In this document: positions 41,934 to 43,230 of the stretch, piece by piece
How the letters are laid out: the number at the start of each line of letters is the position of its first letter
Position numbering within the stretch: the stretch's first letter is position 1
NCBI RefSeq assembly: GCF_022347725.1
Contig: NZ_JAKRGB010000023.1
Coordinates: 1-43,230, forward strand
Length of the DNA: 43,230 nt
Reading direction: 5' to 3'
From: Ruegeria sp. Ofav3-42
GTDB taxonomy: Bacteria > Pseudomonadota > Alphaproteobacteria > Rhodobacterales > Rhodobacteraceae
Notes under the pieces: model-generated
Database searches by the model: none
What the model was told of the DNA's origin: nothing
Seen by the model: the letters and a program-made list of their open reading frames with translations, nothing else
Program-made: the position numbers and the translations under genes

Positions 41934-42812
41934 TCACCTGTACATAATGACGGCTTCGTTCATCGTGCGCAGAAGCGGTTCAGTTTTCCTCGCAAGAGCT
42001 GCGAGATCCCGGTCCGTCAGTTGTTCTTTGGCAACCGCGCGATCGAGAAGCTCTTTCACCGGCATCCAAAGATCGGATACTTCTCTTAGCTTTCGGGAAA
42101 GCTCTGGGTTGGATGGGGGAATAACGCCTGCTGAAGGAAAGCCTTCCAGAAGGGCCACAAGTGAGTGGTCAAACAGGTCCACTGTCTCCGCCAGCCGTGC
42201 GACCTGAACCTTGGGGTCAGTTGCGACACGCATCAGGCAGGCTTCTTTCACCGCCTTTTGTGTCAGCATACGCTGACGACCGGCGACATTGATTGTCATC
42301 GCAAGGCCCAGCGGAACGTTCGGGGTTGCGGAAGCATATGCCTGCGCGGTGGCGTAAACCGCTGAATTCATAAACTCGAGCACATTGAGGCTTGCGTTAT
42401 CGAGAACTTCGAGGTCCGCACTTTCGATTGCTGCGTTTTCGATCCCGACGTCAACGATGTTCCGATAGACTGTCCAATGTGGGTCAATTTCTTCCAGCGC
42501 GGCAAGAACAGCGCTGAATTCTTCCGGGGCCAGCCCGAACTCCGGGTCCCCGCTACGCAAAGCGCTATCTGAGCGAATGAACAAGCTGTGTGCCTGGGTC
42601 AGCTGGTCATAAGCTGTGGTTGCGCTGATGTCCTGAGCCATCAGGCAGGCCGCCTTTGCCATTCGCTGCGACAACATCCGCTGTCGTCCCGCGATGTTAA
42701 TTCGGTTCGCAGCCTGTTCCGCAGAATCTGGCGACACTGTCGGGGATTGCGCAAACAAACCTGTCGGAGCAACCACCACCAAAGCGATCGCAAGCACATT
42801 TCTTAACATCAT
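41934..42812 (-). CDS. Periplasmic protein with two PilJ/NarX-type sensor domains (paralogue)
   Basis: A 292-residue protein with a signal peptide (MMLRNVLAIALVVVAPTGLF, then AQ) and two copies of the P-box-like motif: INIAGRQRMLSQRMAKAACL (about residue 38) and INVAGRQRMLTQKAVKEACL (about residue 173). It aligns along its length with its neighbour at 40991, so the pair arose by tandem duplication of a gene that was itself an internal duplication. Two adjacent ATGs (42812 and 42809) are possible starts, with AAAGG upstream. An FNR-like box lies about 105 bp upstream, in keeping with control by oxygen or nitrogen oxides. Confidence 0.8.
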   Translation of the reverse strand: MMLRNVLAIALVVVAPTGLFAQSPTVSPDSAEQAANRINIAGRQRMLSQRMAKAACLMAQDISATTAYDQLTQAHSLFIRSDSALRSGDPEFGLAPEEFSAVLAALEEIDPHWTVYRNIVDVGIENAAIESADLEVLDNASLNVLEFMNSAVYATAQAYASATPNVPLGLAMTINVAGRQRMLTQKAVKEACLMRVATDPKVQVARLAETVDLFDHSLVALLEGFPSAGVIPPSNPELSRKLREVSDLWMPVKELLDRAVAKEQLTDRDLAALARKTEPLLRTMNEAVIMYR

Positions 42813-42900
42813 AAGGCCTTTGGATTTACCGGTTAGGGTCTCGACTCAACCCATCATCTTGTGACGAGCGTGGTTTCTGGATTGAGCGAATAATACAGCC

Positions 42901-43062
42901 CTAGGATGATTCACCTTGACCTAGATCATTAAATGGTAGTGAACGCATTAATAGGGTTACCTTTTTATCCTTGGTCAGTTCCGCTGCATAGTTTTGGACG
43001 TGCTGCTCTGATATCCAGCCTTCTGCCACTTGGGCACAGAGTTTTCCGTATTTTCTCAACAT
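42901..43062 (-). CDS. Possible 53-residue small protein or gene remnant
   Basis: The minus frame from ATG 43062 to TAG 42901 reads MLRKYGKLCAQVAEGWISEQ, later AELTKDKKVTLL, and ends LGQGESS. No family is recognised. It lies between an IS3 end and the PilJ-like genes and covers the FNR-like box, so it may be a remnant or a chance frame. Confidence 0.2.
   Translation of the reverse strand: MLRKYGKLCAQVAEGWISEQHVQNYAAELTKDKKVTLLMRSLPFNDLGQGESS
42916..42929. promoter_or_regulatory. FNR-like box upstream of the PilJ/NarX-type genes
   Basis: TTGACCTAGATCAT matches TTGAT-N4-ATCAA at eight of ten defined positions. It lies 104-117 bp before the start of the first PilJ-like gene, a fitting place for activation. 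Since these proteins carry NarX-like motifs, anaerobic or nitrogen-oxide control is plausible. Confidence 0.4.
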
Positions 43063-43103
43063 GACGGGCTGGCATCGTCATTTGAGTTTGCCAACATTGC
43101 CGG

Positions 43104-43230
43104 TGACCTGAGCCCCAAGTTTCCTCCAACCTTCGGAGAGTCCTTGGGTTCGGTTTGATGGCCTTACGCGGCCAGTTTGTCCATGTTCATTTTCTCTGCA
43201 AATTCCATTGGCGTTAGGTTGCCCAACGCC
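43104..43230 (-). mobile_element. IS3-family element, end with transposase C-terminus (runs off the window)
   Basis: The minus frame entering from the right edge reads ALGNLTPMEFAEKMNMDKLA and one more Ala, ending in TAA at 43164-43166, the usual C-terminus of an IS3-family OrfB integrase. The following 60 bases end in TGACCTGAGCCCCAAGTTT (from 43104), which looks like the element's terminal repeat. The rest lies outside the window. Confidence 0.8.

Noticed and set aside
1..43230. CRISPR arrays, tRNA/rRNA genes, phage genes
   Set aside because: No regularly spaced direct repeats, tRNA cloverleaf, rRNA segment or phage structural gene was seen on reading the window.

Overview
The window looks like an accessory region of a marine alphaproteobacterium of the Roseobacter group (Rhodobacteraceae). 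This rests on the type of IS6, IS5, IS110 and IS3 transposase remnants, TRAP and Ugp-like transport genes, FNR-type boxes and general gene style; it is inference, because there is no rRNA or other marker gene. No tRNA, rRNA, CRISPR array or phage gene was seen.

Layout. 1-780: junction of an IS6 transposase (running off the left edge), a DUF3604 gene fragment and an IS5 fragment. 864-2617: a TetR regulator divergent from pspA and a YiaA/B membrane gene, with three 13-bp palindromes between them. 2614-7706: a tightly overlapping five-gene minus-strand operon (GNAT-like, ThiF/E1-like, multi-pass membrane protein, second GNAT-like, nitroreductase-like), with a small ORF just upstream at 7726-8004; no known pathway fits it. 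8476-10337: HupE/UreJ and parvulin pair. 10480-16300: a gene graveyard holding a TRAP permease stump, IS6, a broken type I secretion ATPase/permease, IS110, IS5 and a broken quinone reductase.

16391-31974 is the centrepiece: a minus-strand pyridine-catabolism cluster. It encodes the complete lower 2,5-dihydroxypyridine route (NicX ring-cleaving dioxygenase, NicD deformylase, NicF maleamate amidase, NicE maleate isomerase, ending at fumarate). The catalytic residues of NicX and NicD fall at the same residue numbers that I recall for the Pseudomonas putida enzymes. The upper part is unusual. It has a two-subunit molybdenum hydroxylase with a Tat signal, a luciferase-like flavin monooxygenase, an extra alpha/beta hydrolase, a Baeyer-Villiger monooxygenase with the long N-terminal extension of 4-hydroxyacetophenone monooxygenases, and a ribose-type ABC importer, but neither NicC nor NicT. 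I infer growth on a 3-substituted pyridine, perhaps an acylpyridine handled as ketone to ester to 3-hydroxypyridine to 2,5-dihydroxypyridine, rather than, or besides, nicotinate.

32102-38434: a LysR regulator divergent from a Ugp-like ABC importer and a GpdQ-like phosphodiesterase, probably for glycerophosphodiesters; a nested 28-bp dyad lies between them. 38611-39003: IS6 and IS110/IS1111 stumps fused together. 39133-42812: three exported proteins, one combining a solute-binding domain with OmpA and two being tandem PilJ/NarX-type sensor domains without membrane-signalling parts. 43104-43230: end of an IS3 element running off the right edge. The nic and ugp clusters are therefore bracketed by IS debris on both sides, which suggests acquisition or rearrangement as an island.
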